Source: Candidatus Frackibacter sp. WG13 (lineage in GTDB: Bacteria; Bacillota; Halanaerobiia; Halobacteroidales; Acetohalobiaceae). From it: a DNA stretch of 64,000 bases. Shown one piece after another: positions 16,798 through 26,851 of the stretch. Position numbers and translations under genes: made by a program. Under the pieces are notes generated by a model. It was given only the letters and a program-made list of their open reading frames with translations. It did no database searches and was not told where the DNA came from. The stretch is from assembly GCF_900114655.1 (NCBI RefSeq), contig NZ_FOTT01000004.1:1-64000 (forward strand), in the 5' to 3' direction. Numbering within the stretch: the stretch's first letter is position 1; every line of letters begins with the position of its first letter.

Positions 16798-18705
16798 CTA
16801 CTTTCTATATATAATCTCTCCTGTCTCCTTCGTATCATAACCTAATATATTCTTCAATCGTGTTTTAAATTTAGACGACTTAACTATTTCCCATAAACTC
16901 TGCATCCTATCAGTTGCAAATTCTGTTTCTGATAATACTAAATTAAGATTAACCTGTCCTAAAGAAATAAATTCTAAACCAAACAACTCAGCTACTCCTT
17001 GACTAACCAACCCCACGTCCACAATACCTTCTTTAATTAAATTAGCCACACCTAAATCTGTACTTTCTTCATGTTCATATCCCCTTATGATTTTATCATT
17101 AATCTTTAAATTTTGCAATTTATTGTCTAAAACTTCTCTGCTAGCCGCTCTTTGCTGCCTATTAACAAATAATACATCTTCTTTAACTAAATCCTGTAAT
17201 TCATTAATCGCCTTTGGATTTCCAGAAGCAACAGCTAAACCTATTTGACTCCTAACTAAGTTAACCACTACTAATTGTTGCTCCAACTCTTCCATTGATG
17301 AGATGGTTTCTTTAAGAGTCTCAAGGTTATTCGTTTTCAATAATGCCATATTAGCTTGTTTCTGTCTTAAAAATTCTAACCCAGTCCTACTATCTACATC
17401 TTTAAGATGTAAGTTTAATTCTGCATCTAAAGCTAACTGATCCTTTAATAATTCAAAAACATAGTCCTGCTCTCCAACCGCCAATAAATTCTGTCTATAA
17501 TTTATTCCTTTGTGAAGCTCTACATTAATCTTATCTTCAACTTGTAAGCCTTGACTTAATGCTGGAACTCTTATAAAACCATCGGCCTTCGCCACTGAAT
17601 TAATTGCACCAGCTCCTCGCTTAAGCGGTATCGCCTTTAAAGTACCATCTATTTCTACTAGCTTAACCCGTATAAATTCTTCTTGTCCTAATTTAGAAAT
17701 TAATTTCTGAACTAACCCTGCTTCTACTTCTAATGGTTTGCTAATCGATAAGCCTAAAAAAGTTTCTATTAGTGGTTTAACAAAAAGTTGCGTATTTAAA
17801 TAAGCTGAAACCGGATAACCTGGCACGCCAATTACTAACTTTCCATTGACTAATCCAGCCATTAATGGTTTCCCTGGCTTAATGGCTACACCATGGAAAA
17901 GTAATTCTCCTAAGTCTTCAATCACTTGCGAAGTATAATCTTCACTACCAGCCGAAGACCCAGCAATAATTAATACTATATCATGTTCCTTGCTTAAGTT
18001 TTCAACTTTCTTTTTAATTAGTTCATAATCATCTTTAATCTTATCAAGCCTGCTCGGTTGTCCTCCCCATTCTTGCACCTGACTACTAATTACACGTGAA
18101 TTATATTCAACGACATTTCCCGCTTCTAATTGAACACCTGGCTCCACTAATTCAGTCCCAGTTGGTAAGATAGCAACTACAGGTTCTTTATTAACTTTTA
18201 TCTCTGTTACTCCTGACGCTAAAAGACTCCCTATCTCTGCAGGACCAATTTTAGTATTAGCTGATAAAACTAATTCCGCAGCATTAATATCTTCTCCAAT
18301 AGCTCTTATATGCTGCCACGGTGTAGCAGCTTGAGTAATCTCTAAAGTATCCTTGTCTATCTGATTGACATCCTCAATCATAATTACTCCGTTACATCCT
18401 TCAGGAATCGGTTCTCCAGTATCAATAAAGAAGACTTCTTCACCAATAGTTAATTCTTTAGGATTACGGTCACTAACTCCAAACGTAACCTCTACGTCTA
18501 CAGCTACCCCATCCATAGCTGAAGCATAATAATGTGGTGCCGAACTTTTAGCAAAAACAGCTTCAGCATTAACTCTATTTAAAGCTTCTTCTACAGGAAT
18601 TACCTCTGTCTTCTTCTTTGAATACTTTGCTCTAAAATTATCTAAAATTATCTTCCGCGCTTCTGATAAAGGAACTTTATCTAAATAAATATTTCTATCC
18701 TTCAT
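16798..18705 (-). CDS. MoeA-PBP fusion: molybdopterin molybdenumtransferase with periplasmic-binding-like domain
   Basis: A 635-residue protein in which a MoeA-like enzyme (about residues 1-400) is fused to a LysR-substrate/PBP-like domain (about 405-635). The MoeA part shows PHYYASAMDGVAV, DTGEPIPEGCNGVIM, SSAGSEDYT and VAIKPGKPLMAGL. The C-terminal part contains NLVRSQIGLAVASGNPKAI and the VDVGLVSQG segment of molybdate-binding-type domains. The binding domain may sense or deliver molybdate or tungstate. A conventional MoeA is encoded just upstream, so the two proteins probably differ in metal or substrate step. Confidence 0.92.
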   Translation of the reverse strand: MKDRNIYLDKVPLSEARKIILDNFRAKYSKKKTEVIPVEEALNRVNAEAVFAKSSAPHYYASAMDGVAVDVEVTFGVSDRNPKELTIGEEVFFIDTGEPIPEGCNGVIMIEDVNQIDKDTLEITQAATPWQHIRAIGEDINAAELVLSANTKIGPAEIGSLLASGVTEIKVNKEPVVAILPTGTELVEPGVQLEAGNVVEYNSRVISSQVQEWGGQPSRLDKIKDDYELIKKKVENLSKEHDIVLIIAGSSAGSEDYTSQVIEDLGELLFHGVAIKPGKPLMAGLVNGKLVIGVPGYPVSAYLNTQLFVKPLIETFLGLSISKPLEVEAGLVQKLISKLGQEEFIRVKLVEIDGTLKAIPLKRGAGAINSVAKADGFIRVPALSQGLQVEDKINVELHKGINYRQNLLAVGEQDYVFELLKDQLALDAELNLHLKDVDSRTGLEFLRQKQANMALLKTNNLETLKETISSMEELEQQLVVVNLVRSQIGLAVASGNPKAINELQDLVKEDVLFVNRQQRAASREVLDNKLQNLKINDKIIRGYEHEESTDLGVANLIKEGIVDVGLVSQGVAELFGLEFISLGQVNLNLVLSETEFATDRMQSLWEIVKSSKFKTRLKNILGYDTKETGEIIYRK

Positions 18706-18734
18706 TCTTTACACCTCACTTGCAAAATTAATTA

Positions 18735-19961
18735 CTATAATAACTCTACTTCTACTTCTTCCCCAGTCACTAAACCTTCTTTAGATAAAGGAACTTTAAC
18801 TAAACCATCAGCCTCTACCATAGTCATAATTAAGCTTGATCCTCCACGAACAGGTTTAGCTACTAGACCTGTTTCCTCTTCTTCCAATTTTACGCGCAAA
18901 TAATCTTCTCTTCCTGGTGCTGAACTCAAGTTCTGACTAAACTTTGCTTTAACAGTATTTAATTTATTCTTAACTCCCATTCTTTTCTTAATATAAGGCG
19001 CCACAAACTTTTTGAAGATCACCATCACCGAGACAGGATGACCTGGCAATCCGTAAACCGGCACATCATCTATCATAGTAAAGATAGTTGGTTTTCCTGG
19101 TTTAACAGCGACACCATGAATTAATACTCCATCGTCTCCGTTCTCATCTAAAACTTCATAAGTCACATCTCTAGTTCCTACTGAACTACCACCAGAGATG
19201 ACCAAGAAATCAACTTTCTTCACCAAATCTTCAATCGCTGCTTTAAGGCTAGCAAATTCATCTTCAACAATCTTACCTTCAACAGTTATAGCACCTAATT
19301 CTTCAATTAGACTTCCCAAAGAATAAGTATTTATATCACGCGTTTGACCTAGTTCTAAATCGTTCCCTAATGATATCAATTCATCTCCTGTAGAAATGAC
19401 ACCTACTTTAGTCTTTTTATATACTAATATTTCTTCTACTCCTACCCCAGCTAGAGCACCTATATCTTGCGGCCTTAGTTGGTGATTCCTAGGTAATAAT
19501 TGCTGACCCGCTTCAATATCACTACCTTTGCTCACTATATTCTGACCTGGAGAAACGGATTTAAAGATTTGAACCCTTTCTTCCTCAAGTAATGTATCTT
19601 CAACCATAACGACTGCATCTGCGCCTGAAGGTAACATTCCCCCAGTAGGAATCTTAACTGCCTCTCCCTTCTCTAATTTCATTGTTGGTTCAATCCCCAT
19701 TCTTACTTCACCAATCAGCTCTAAAGTTTGAGGTTTCTCTTCACTAGCCCCAAAAGTATCTTCGGCTTTTACAGCATAACCATCCATTACCGACTTAGTA
19801 AAAGCCGGCAAACTCTCTGGTGCCATTACATTTTCTGCAGTTACCCGGTCTAAAGCTTGAGTAATATGAATTTTTTCTTTAGAATTAGACTGCAAACTAC
19901 TAATATTGTCTTCAATAATCTGTCGTGCTTCTACAGAAGTAATTAATTCAAAAAATTCCAT
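18735..19961 (-). CDS. moeA: Molybdopterin molybdenumtransferase MoeA
   Basis: MoeA inserts molybdenum into adenylylated molybdopterin. This 408-residue copy has the full four-domain plan: SVMDGYAV near residue 58, the IPTGGMLPSGADAVVM stretch near 104, STGDELI and the SGGSSVGTRD active-site loop near 255, and VAVKPGKPT plus GLPGHPVS further on. I start it at the ATG at 19961, 8 nt after AAGGAG; the upstream GTG would overlap that site. It precedes the MoeA-PBP fusion by 29 nt. Confidence 0.94.
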   Translation of the reverse strand: MEFFELITSVEARQIIEDNISSLQSNSKEKIHITQALDRVTAENVMAPESLPAFTKSVMDGYAVKAEDTFGASEEKPQTLELIGEVRMGIEPTMKLEKGEAVKIPTGGMLPSGADAVVMVEDTLLEEERVQIFKSVSPGQNIVSKGSDIEAGQQLLPRNHQLRPQDIGALAGVGVEEILVYKKTKVGVISTGDELISLGNDLELGQTRDINTYSLGSLIEELGAITVEGKIVEDEFASLKAAIEDLVKKVDFLVISGGSSVGTRDVTYEVLDENGDDGVLIHGVAVKPGKPTIFTMIDDVPVYGLPGHPVSVMVIFKKFVAPYIKKRMGVKNKLNTVKAKFSQNLSSAPGREDYLRVKLEEEETGLVAKPVRGGSSLIMTMVEADGLVKVPLSKEGLVTGEEVEVELL

Positions 19962-20059
19962 AATCCAAACTCCTTCCACCTAATTAATAAATAGTCTATT
20001 CCAAAAGTACCACCTTGCAATTAAACTATCCAAATCAATCTATTTAAATTAATTATTCC

Positions 20060-20248
20060 CTAAAAACATCCTAATTGACAATTTTTTATTTTAATATTAA
20101 CTTCATTAGCTATTTCACCTATTCTTCGTGTAGATACCCCTAACTCTTCAGCTAATTCTTGTGCCACCTTACATTTTAAAGCCTTATCGCTAGCCTTCTC
20201 ATTAATTGATTCTATAACTTCTTCCTTCTTTGATTTCCTCGATGCCAA
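20060..20248 (-). CDS. Small HTH-like protein with C-terminal CQLGCF motif, first gene of the Moco operon
   Basis: A 62-residue protein that begins with TTG, 10 nt after GAGGAGG. A lysine-rich N-terminus is followed by a predicted helix-turn-helix (VAQELAEELGVSTRRIGEIA, about residues 28-47). The extreme C-terminus is CQLGCF, giving cysteines 57 and 61, with a third at 26. I know of no biochemical assignment. Position at the head of the Moco genes and a large inverted repeat 70 nt upstream suggest a metal- or redox-responsive regulator of the operon; this is inference. Confidence 0.72.
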   Translation of the reverse strand: MASRKSKKEEVIESINEKASDKALKCKVAQELAEELGVSTRRIGEIANEVNIKIKNCQLGCF

Positions 20249-20319
20249 TCTAATACTACCTCCTCTATTAAACTACCTTTTTATTCATTCTAAGTGAATA
20301 TATCTATTATAATAATCTT

Positions 20320-20363
20320 GCATAATTAATTACGGACGCCAAAAAATTCCGTATTAATTATGC
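20320..20363. promoter_or_regulatory. 17-bp inverted repeat in front of the Moco operon
   Basis: GCATAATTAATTACGGA (20320-20336) faces TCCGTATTAATTATGC (20348-20363), differing by one missing base, across an 11-nt centre. The proximal arm overlaps the expected -35 region of a minus-strand TATAAT-like -10 box near 20309-20314. With no T-tract it does not look like a terminator, so an operator or activator site is the better reading. Confidence 0.55.
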
Positions 20364-20490
20364 TTGAAATTTAATTATGAAATTTTCTTAACTACATAAT
20401 TATTTCACGGTTTAAAAACAAATTCCTCTATACCTCTGTAAATTAGAAAGCAGCCAAACTTAATATAAGTCTGACCGCTTCAAAGACAAC

Positions 20491-20518
20491 AAAGGAGAGG
20501 GGAATCCCCCTCTCCTTT
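20491..20518 (-). terminator. Strong hairpin downstream of the purine permease gene
   Basis: AAAGGAGAGGGG and CCCCTCTCCTTT pair perfectly with a small AATC-containing loop. It lies about 115 nt past the permease stop, and the minus strand continues TTTGTTGTCTTTG. The symmetrical stem could work in either direction. The remaining parts of this 384-bp gap hold the inverted repeat at 20320 and a GGTTGAGG-type repeat. Confidence 0.7.
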
Positions 20519-20593
20519 ACATTAAAATATTGTCAACTAAACAAATTCAACATTCTCAAGAACTTTCAAATTCCACATTACTTTCATTCCTTA

Positions 20594-20632
20594 AACTCAA
20601 CCTTGACCTAAACCTCAACCTAAATTACAATC
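20594..20632 (-). repeat. Degenerate GGTTGAGG-type repeat after a stop codon
   Basis: Read on the minus strand just past the permease stop: TTTAGGTTGAGGTTTAGG, then TCAAGGTTGAGTTTAAGG. Similar runs follow the stop codons at 28407 and 59654. Confidence 0.5.
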
Positions 20633-21973
20633 TTACATAAATATATAACGCGCTATAAATAGTAAAGCTAGAATATAGACCATTGGATGTACTTCATCTG
20701 ATCTTCCAGCAACTAATTTAACTACTGGATAAATGATAATTCCTGCTGCAATTCCTTCCGCAATACTATAAGCAAACGGCATCATAACAATCGTCATAAA
20801 TGCTGGGAATGCTTCTGTAAAATCTTCAAAATCAATATCCGTAATAGCTCCCATCATTAGTACTCCAACGATAATCAATGCTGGTGCTGTAGCTGCCTCA
20901 GGCACTAATAATACTAATGGCGAAATAACTAAAGAAGCTAAGAATAAAACCGCTACAGTTACTGCTGTTAATCCAGTACGACCACCTTCAACGATTCCAG
21001 CAGTACTCTCTACATAAGTAGTTACTGTACTAGTTCCTAGAATCGAACCAAAAGTAGTTCCTAAAGAGTCAGCCATTAATGCCTTACCTACCTTAGGCAA
21101 GTTGCCGTCTTCATCTAACATTCCTGCCCGAGCTCCAGTACCAACTAGTGTTCCAATAGTATCAAATAAATCAACAAATGTGAAAGCTAAAATTACGTTC
21201 AACATTCCAAAGTTCATTAATTCAGGAATTCCTTGTCTAAAAGCACCTAAAGTCTCTAAATTAAACTTTAATGCAAATGGTGAAAAGCCTTCCTTAATCT
21301 CTACAACTCCCAATGGAATCCCAATGATAGTAGTAATAATGATTCCAATTAAAATAGAACCTTTAACTCTTTTTGCCATCAACACACCAATAATAACCAA
21401 CCCAATTAAAGCTAAAAGTGTATTCGGTTCAGCTAAATTCTCAGTTAAACTAATTAAAGTAGCTTTATCAGCAACAATAATATTAGCATTGCTAAGTCCA
21501 ATTAGAGCAATAAATAGACCAATTCCAGCACTAACTGCTCTTTTTAATGAAGTAGGGATCGCATTTACTATAGCAGTTCTAATTCCTGTAATAGTAATTA
21601 AAATAAAGAAGATACCAGATACAAATACTGCTGCTAAAGCTGCTTGCCAACTTAACCCCATACCTAAAACTACTGTATAAGTAAAGAACGCATTTAGTCC
21701 CATCCCTGGCGCTAATGCAAATGGATAATTAGCATATAACCCCATAATTAAAGTAGCAAATGCTGCGGAGATTACAGTTGCTGCCATTACTGCTTCAAAC
21801 GGCATTCCTGCATCCTTAAGAATGATCGGATTTACTATAATGATATAAGCCATAGTCATAAATGTAGTTAAGCCAGCGATAATTTCCGTCTTAACTGTTG
21901 TATTATTCTCTTTCAACTTAAAAAGTTTTTCTAAAAGACCTTTTTCTGCTGCCCCTTGTCCTGAACTATTCAT
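20633..21973 (-). CDS. NCS2-family purine permease (AzgA/PbuG-like)
   Basis: A 446-residue membrane carrier with about 12-14 hydrophobic helices, of the AzgA/PbuG branch that imports adenine, guanine or hypoxanthine by proton symport. It shows TTFMTMAYIIIVNP near the N-terminus, APGMGLNAFFTYTVV near residue 93 and FTFVDLFDTIGTLVGTG near 268, followed by a STVTTYVESTAGIVEGGRTG stretch typical of this branch. A strong promoter lies upstream. No purine riboswitch precedes it, although one precedes guaA next door. The exact purine is not readable from sequence. Confidence 0.92.
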   Translation of the reverse strand: MNSSGQGAAEKGLLEKLFKLKENNTTVKTEIIAGLTTFMTMAYIIIVNPIILKDAGMPFEAVMAATVISAAFATLIMGLYANYPFALAPGMGLNAFFTYTVVLGMGLSWQAALAAVFVSGIFFILITITGIRTAIVNAIPTSLKRAVSAGIGLFIALIGLSNANIIVADKATLISLTENLAEPNTLLALIGLVIIGVLMAKRVKGSILIGIIITTIIGIPLGVVEIKEGFSPFALKFNLETLGAFRQGIPELMNFGMLNVILAFTFVDLFDTIGTLVGTGARAGMLDEDGNLPKVGKALMADSLGTTFGSILGTSTVTTYVESTAGIVEGGRTGLTAVTVAVLFLASLVISPLVLLVPEAATAPALIIVGVLMMGAITDIDFEDFTEAFPAFMTIVMMPFAYSIAEGIAAGIIIYPVVKLVAGRSDEVHPMVYILALLFIARYIFM

Positions 21974-22029
21974 AAATCAATTCTCCTCCTTGTTCGGTTT
22001 ATAACACTTATCCTCTTAATTATACGGAT

Positions 22030-22058
22030 ATTATAGCATGATATTCTAAAATTGTCAA
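22030..22058 (-). promoter_or_regulatory. Promoter of the purine permease gene
   Basis: On the minus strand: TTGACA at 22058-22053, 17-nt spacer, TATAAT at 22035-22030. This is a full consensus sigma-A promoter. Confidence 0.85.
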
Positions 22059-22152
22059 CTTTAATCCTAATATTAATTAAAATTTATTATTTAATGTTCG
22101 TGTTTATCAGATTGCACCTTAACTTTTATTAGGATAGTAGTGAATTAATGGT

Positions 22153-23697
22153 TTACTCCCATTCAATAGTTGCTGGTGGCTTAGATGTGATATCATAAAC
22201 TACTCTATTTACCTGCTCAACTTCATTAGTTATCCTAATTGAAATTTTTTCTAAAACTTCATAAGGAATTCTAGCCCAATCTGCAGTCATAGCATCCTCA
22301 CTTTTAACTGCTCTTAAACCGATCGTATAATTATAAGTTCTTTCATCACCCATTACACCTACACTACGCATTGGCGGTAAAGCCGCAAAATACTGCCATA
22401 TCTCTCGATCTAAGCCAGCTTTCTTTATCTCTTCCCGCAGTATTGCATCTGCCTCTTGTAAGATTACTACTTTTGCCGGTGTAACTTCTCTCAAAACTCT
22501 AATCCCTAAACCAGGTCCAGGAAATGGTTGGCGCCAAACTATCTCTTCTGGTAGACCTAATTCTTCTCCAACCTCCCGCACTTCGTCTTTAAAGATATTA
22601 CGCAACGGTTCAATTAATTTAAATTCCATATCCTCTGGTAACCCACCTACATTATGATGACTCTTAATGGTGGCTGAATCATCGGTACCACCACTTTCAA
22701 TTACATCAGAATAGATAGTCCCTTGAACTAAGTACTTAGCCTCCCCTATCTTATTAGCTTCCTCTTCAAAAACCTTAATAAATTCATTGCCAATTATCTT
22801 TCTCTTCTCTTCAGGATCAGCAACCCCAGCTAACTTATTAAAGAAACGTTCCTTAGCATCTACATAAATAAGATTCATATCGAACTCTTGACCAAAAGTC
22901 TCTTGTACCTCTTCCGCTTCACCTTTTCGCAATAAACCATGATCAACAAAGATACAAGTCAATTGATCACCAATAGCTTGATGAACTAATGTTGCTGCTA
23001 CTGAAGAATCTACTCCTCCTGACAGACCACAGATTACTTCAGCTTCACCAACTTCTTTCTTAATCTCTGCTATCTGCTCTTCAATAAAATTAGAGGTTGT
23101 CCAATCTCCTTTACAATTACAGACTTTAAATAAGAAATTACTGATTATCTCTGTACCTTGTGGAGTATGTACTACTTCTGGATGGAATTGTACACCATAA
23201 AATTTAGCTTCAGCATTACCGATTACAGCTACTGGAGAATTAGTCGTATGACCAATAACTTCAAAGCCATCTGGTATCTCTGTTACTCGATCCCCATGGC
23301 TCATCCAACACTTAATCTGTCCTCCTAATCCATCTAAAAGGTCCATCTCCTGATCAATAATTAATTCGGCACTACCATATTCTCTATGTTCTGCTGCTTT
23401 AACTTCTCCTCCAGGTAGTAAGTGACTCATTAATTGCATTCCATAACAGATTCCTAAGATTGGCACTCTTAATTCAAAAATTTCTTCATCTACATAAGGA
23501 GCACCATCACCATAGACACTAGCCGGTCCACCTGAAAAGATAATCCCTTTAGGATTAAGCTCCTTTATCTTCTCAATCGACGTACTATAGGGCAAAACTT
23601 TAGAATAAACATCGCATTCTCTTACGCGTCGGGCAATCAATTGACTGTACTGTGCTCCAAAATCTAAGACTAAGACTAATTCATGTTCTTCTTGCAT
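22153..23697 (-). CDS. guaA: GMP synthase (glutamine-hydrolysing)
   Basis: GuaA (514 residues) converts XMP to GMP. The class I glutaminase has the nucleophile cysteine in GICYGMQLM near residue 80 and the HPE triad residues in QFHPEVVHT near 170. The ATP pyrophosphatase domain has [10 protein letters not shown] near residue 228, and the C-terminal dimerisation domain ends KPPATIEWE. The start at 23697 is supported by GGAGGG 8 nt upstream; an ATG 16 codons earlier has no such site. A guanine riboswitch lies upstream. Confidence 0.96.
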   Translation of the reverse strand: MQEEHELVLVLDFGAQYSQLIARRVRECDVYSKVLPYSTSIEKIKELNPKGIIFSGGPASVYGDGAPYVDEEIFELRVPILGICYGMQLMSHLLPGGEVKAAEHREYGSAELIIDQEMDLLDGLGGQIKCWMSHGDRVTEIPDGFEVIGHTTNSPVAVIGNAEAKFYGVQFHPEVVHTPQGTEIISNFLFKVCNCKGDWTTSNFIEEQIAEIKKEVGEAEVICGLSGGVDSSVAATLVHQAIGDQLTCIFVDHGLLRKGEAEEVQETFGQEFDMNLIYVDAKERFFNKLAGVADPEEKRKIIGNEFIKVFEEEANKIGEAKYLVQGTIYSDVIESGGTDDSATIKSHHNVGGLPEDMEFKLIEPLRNIFKDEVREVGEELGLPEEIVWRQPFPGPGLGIRVLREVTPAKVVILQEADAILREEIKKAGLDREIWQYFAALPPMRSVGVMGDERTYNYTIGLRAVKSEDAMTADWARIPYEVLEKISIRITNEVEQVNRVVYDITSKPPATIEWE

Positions 23698-23789
23698 AAT
23701 TATTTCCCTCCTGAAAATTACTATATCTATATAAGGTTCCTGCATAATTAAATTGTTAAACTTCCTTATATAAGAATTTTAATCACAAA

Positions 23790-23966
23790 TCAAAAATACC
23801 AAGCTATCATCTAAGTTAAGACTTACAACTTAATAGCTTGGCTAGTAGAATTGAAATATAGGTATATATAATTAGAGAATAGATTATTATACCTAAATTC
23901 CGTAGTCGGTTAGTTTACGGCTAACCGGTAGAAACTATCAAGCCTTATTCTTGAAATTATACGCAA
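23790..23966 (-). promoter_or_regulatory. Guanine-class purine riboswitch with terminator, upstream of guaA
   Basis: On the minus strand the aptamer (23966-23901) reads CGTATAATTTC, then GTTTCTACCGGTTAGCCG, then TAAACTAACCGACTACGG, closely following the purine aptamer core. The pyrimidine that pairs with the ligand (C74 equivalent, in GACTACG) is cytosine, so guanine or hypoxanthine is expected rather than adenine. Downstream, CCAAGCTATTAAGTT and AACTTAGATGATAGCTTGG form a terminator with a T5 run (about 23841-23790). Guanine should reduce guaA expression. Confidence 0.93.
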
Positions 23967-24008
23967 TTTATAACAAAATCATATAAAATTATATTAAGTT
24001 CTATTGGT

Positions 24009-24037
24009 AGTATAAAGCAGATTCTATTTGTTGTCAA
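24009..24037 (-). promoter_or_regulatory. Promoter of the guaA riboswitch leader
   Basis: On the minus strand: TTGACA at 24037-24032, 17-nt spacer, TATACT at 24014-24009. It lies about 40 nt before the aptamer. Confidence 0.85.
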
Positions 24038-24121
24038 GAAAAATCCTATAGTAGATTAGACAGAAAATTATTTTATACTTGAATAGTAAAAGATAATTCA
24101 ATTTTTATACTGTTAAATCAG

Positions 24122-24153
24122 TAATCCCCTTTGGAATATTCCAAAGGGGATTA
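24122..24153 (-). terminator. Terminator after groEL
   Basis: TAATCCCCTTTGGAA and TTCCAAAGGGGATTA form a 15-bp stem 32 nt past the groEL stop. The T-tract after it on the minus strand is weak; a T5 run lies before the stem, which also suits termination from the other direction. Confidence 0.7.
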
Positions 24154-24184
24154 AAAATGAAACTATTCTCTTATCAAAACTAAT

Positions 24185-25855
<1,671 letters not shown>

Positions 25856-25904
25856 TTATTCAAATGATTTATTTAACAATTGATTTACGATTAATTAAAG
25901 GATA

Positions 25905-26195
25905 TTATTCAACTATAGCTAATATATCCTTCTCACTAATTACTAAGTACTCTTCCCCATCAAACTCTATTTCCGTTCCAGCATATTTACCATATACAAC
26001 TTTATCTCCTTCACTCACATCTAACTCTAATCGTTCACCACTATCCAATTTTTTACCCTCTCCTACAGCTACAACTTTACCTTCTTGCGGCTTTTCCTTT
26101 GCACTATCTGGTAGTACAATTCCGCTTTCAGTAGTCTCTTCTTTCGCTTCTAATGCTTGCACAACTACTCGATCACCTAAAGGTTTAATTCCCAT
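25905..26195 (-). CDS. groS: Co-chaperonin GroES (Hsp10)
   Basis: A 96-residue GroES that caps GroEL. It has [11 protein letters not shown] at the N-terminus, a mobile loop around [17 protein letters not shown] and the terminal [16 protein letters not shown] take the ATG at 26195, 7 nt after GGAGG; an in-frame TTG two codons earlier is less suitable. It is the first gene of the groESL operon under HrcA/CIRCE control. Confidence 0.97.
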   Translation of the reverse strand: MGIKPLGDRVVVQALEAKEETTESGIVLPDSAKEKPQEGKVVAVGEGKKLDSGERLELDVSEGDKVVYGKYAGTEIEFDGEEYLVISEKDILAIVE

Positions 26196-26238
26196 TACCA
26201 AAACCTCCTTATATATTTTTAAAATTAAATATTTGTTA

Positions 26239-26265
26239 TTAGCACTCGCTAACAGTGAGTGCTAA
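26239..26265 (-). promoter_or_regulatory. CIRCE operator (HrcA binding site)
   Basis: TTAGCACTC, nine bases, GAGTGCTAA: an exact match to the CIRCE consensus. It lies 8 nt past the expected transcription start and 44 nt before the groES ATG. HrcA bound here represses groESL until heat stress. Confidence 0.97.
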
Positions 26266-26279
26266 TCATTCCAGTATTA

Positions 26280-26308
26280 ATAATACATAAGACACCACTT
26301 AAAATCAA
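26280..26308 (-). promoter_or_regulatory. groESL promoter
   Basis: On the minus strand: TTGATT at 26308-26303, 17-nt spacer, TATTAT at 26285-26280. The predicted start falls just before the CIRCE operator. Confidence 0.8.
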
Positions 26309-26471
26309 CCTTGATTTATAACCATTTAGCAGTTATAATTATGGTTAGGGGCAATTAAATGCTAATTACTAGTTTATTCTCAAATAATCAATCTTTTTCA
26401 ATCAATCCCTTTCTTGAAAACCTATTGATATAAAATCCAATCTAATAACCCCTTCCATTATTAATATTTCA

Positions 26472-26500
26472 TTGACATTAACTATAAAATCATATATTAT
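26472..26500 (+). promoter_or_regulatory. Promoter of the ACT/DUF711 operon
   Basis: TTGACA at 26472-26477, 17-nt spacer, TATTAT at 26495-26500. It is divergent from the groESL promoter. Confidence 0.82.
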
Positions 26501-26542
26501 TGTTATCAAAATTACATTAAATTAAACGGAGGTGCTTATATA

Positions 26543-26830
26543 ATGCAAGAAGAAAAGAATAATAGAATTGTTGTTACAGTCTTAGGAGAAGATAAAGTAG
26601 GTATCGTAGCTAATATCACCACTGTTTTAGCTGAACACAAAGCTAATATTATTGATATTAGTCAATCTTTATTACAAGATCTATTCTCTATGATTATGTT
26701 AGTTGATATTTCTGAAATAGATATCAGTTTTGAAGAATTACAAAACGAATTACAAGACGCCGGACAAGAATTAGATTTAAAAGTTATGACTCAACATGAA
26801 GATATCTTCCGCTATATGCACCGTGTCTAA
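26543..26830 (+). CDS. ACT domain protein (UPF0237 family)
   Basis: A 95-residue single ACT domain, a fold that usually binds amino acids to regulate enzymes. It opens RIVVTVLGEDKVGIVANITTVL with the glycine-turn DKVGIVA that contacts ligand. GCVR-like sequences share this start. Its partner gene, a DUF711 protein, lies 21 nt downstream; the two occur together widely in Firmicutes. The ligand is unknown. The site GGAGGTG stands 8 nt before the ATG. Confidence 0.9.
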   Translation: MQEEKNNRIVVTVLGEDKVGIVANITTVLAEHKANIIDISQSLLQDLFSMIMLVDISEIDISFEELQNELQDAGQELDLKVMTQHEDIFRYMHRV

Positions 26831-26851
26831 TTATGTAAGGAGGGAAATTTA

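Noticed and set aside
20320-20363. Intrinsic terminator for the purine permease
   Set aside because: There is no T-tract, it lies 270 nt beyond the gene after a stronger hairpin, and it overlaps the promoter region of the next operon.
21102-21680. Long plus-strand frame opposite the purine permease
   Set aside because: It is a low-complexity antisense frame of a hydrophobic membrane gene, without a ribosome binding site or recognisable domain.
21974-22152. Purine riboswitch before the NCS2 permease
   Set aside because: I looked for the GTTTCTACC and GACTAYG core and found only a plain promoter.
23698-23745. Longer guaA start with 16 extra codons
   Set aside because: A strong GGAGGG lies 8 nt before the internal ATG at 23697, and the longer form has no ribosome binding site and an atypical N-terminus.
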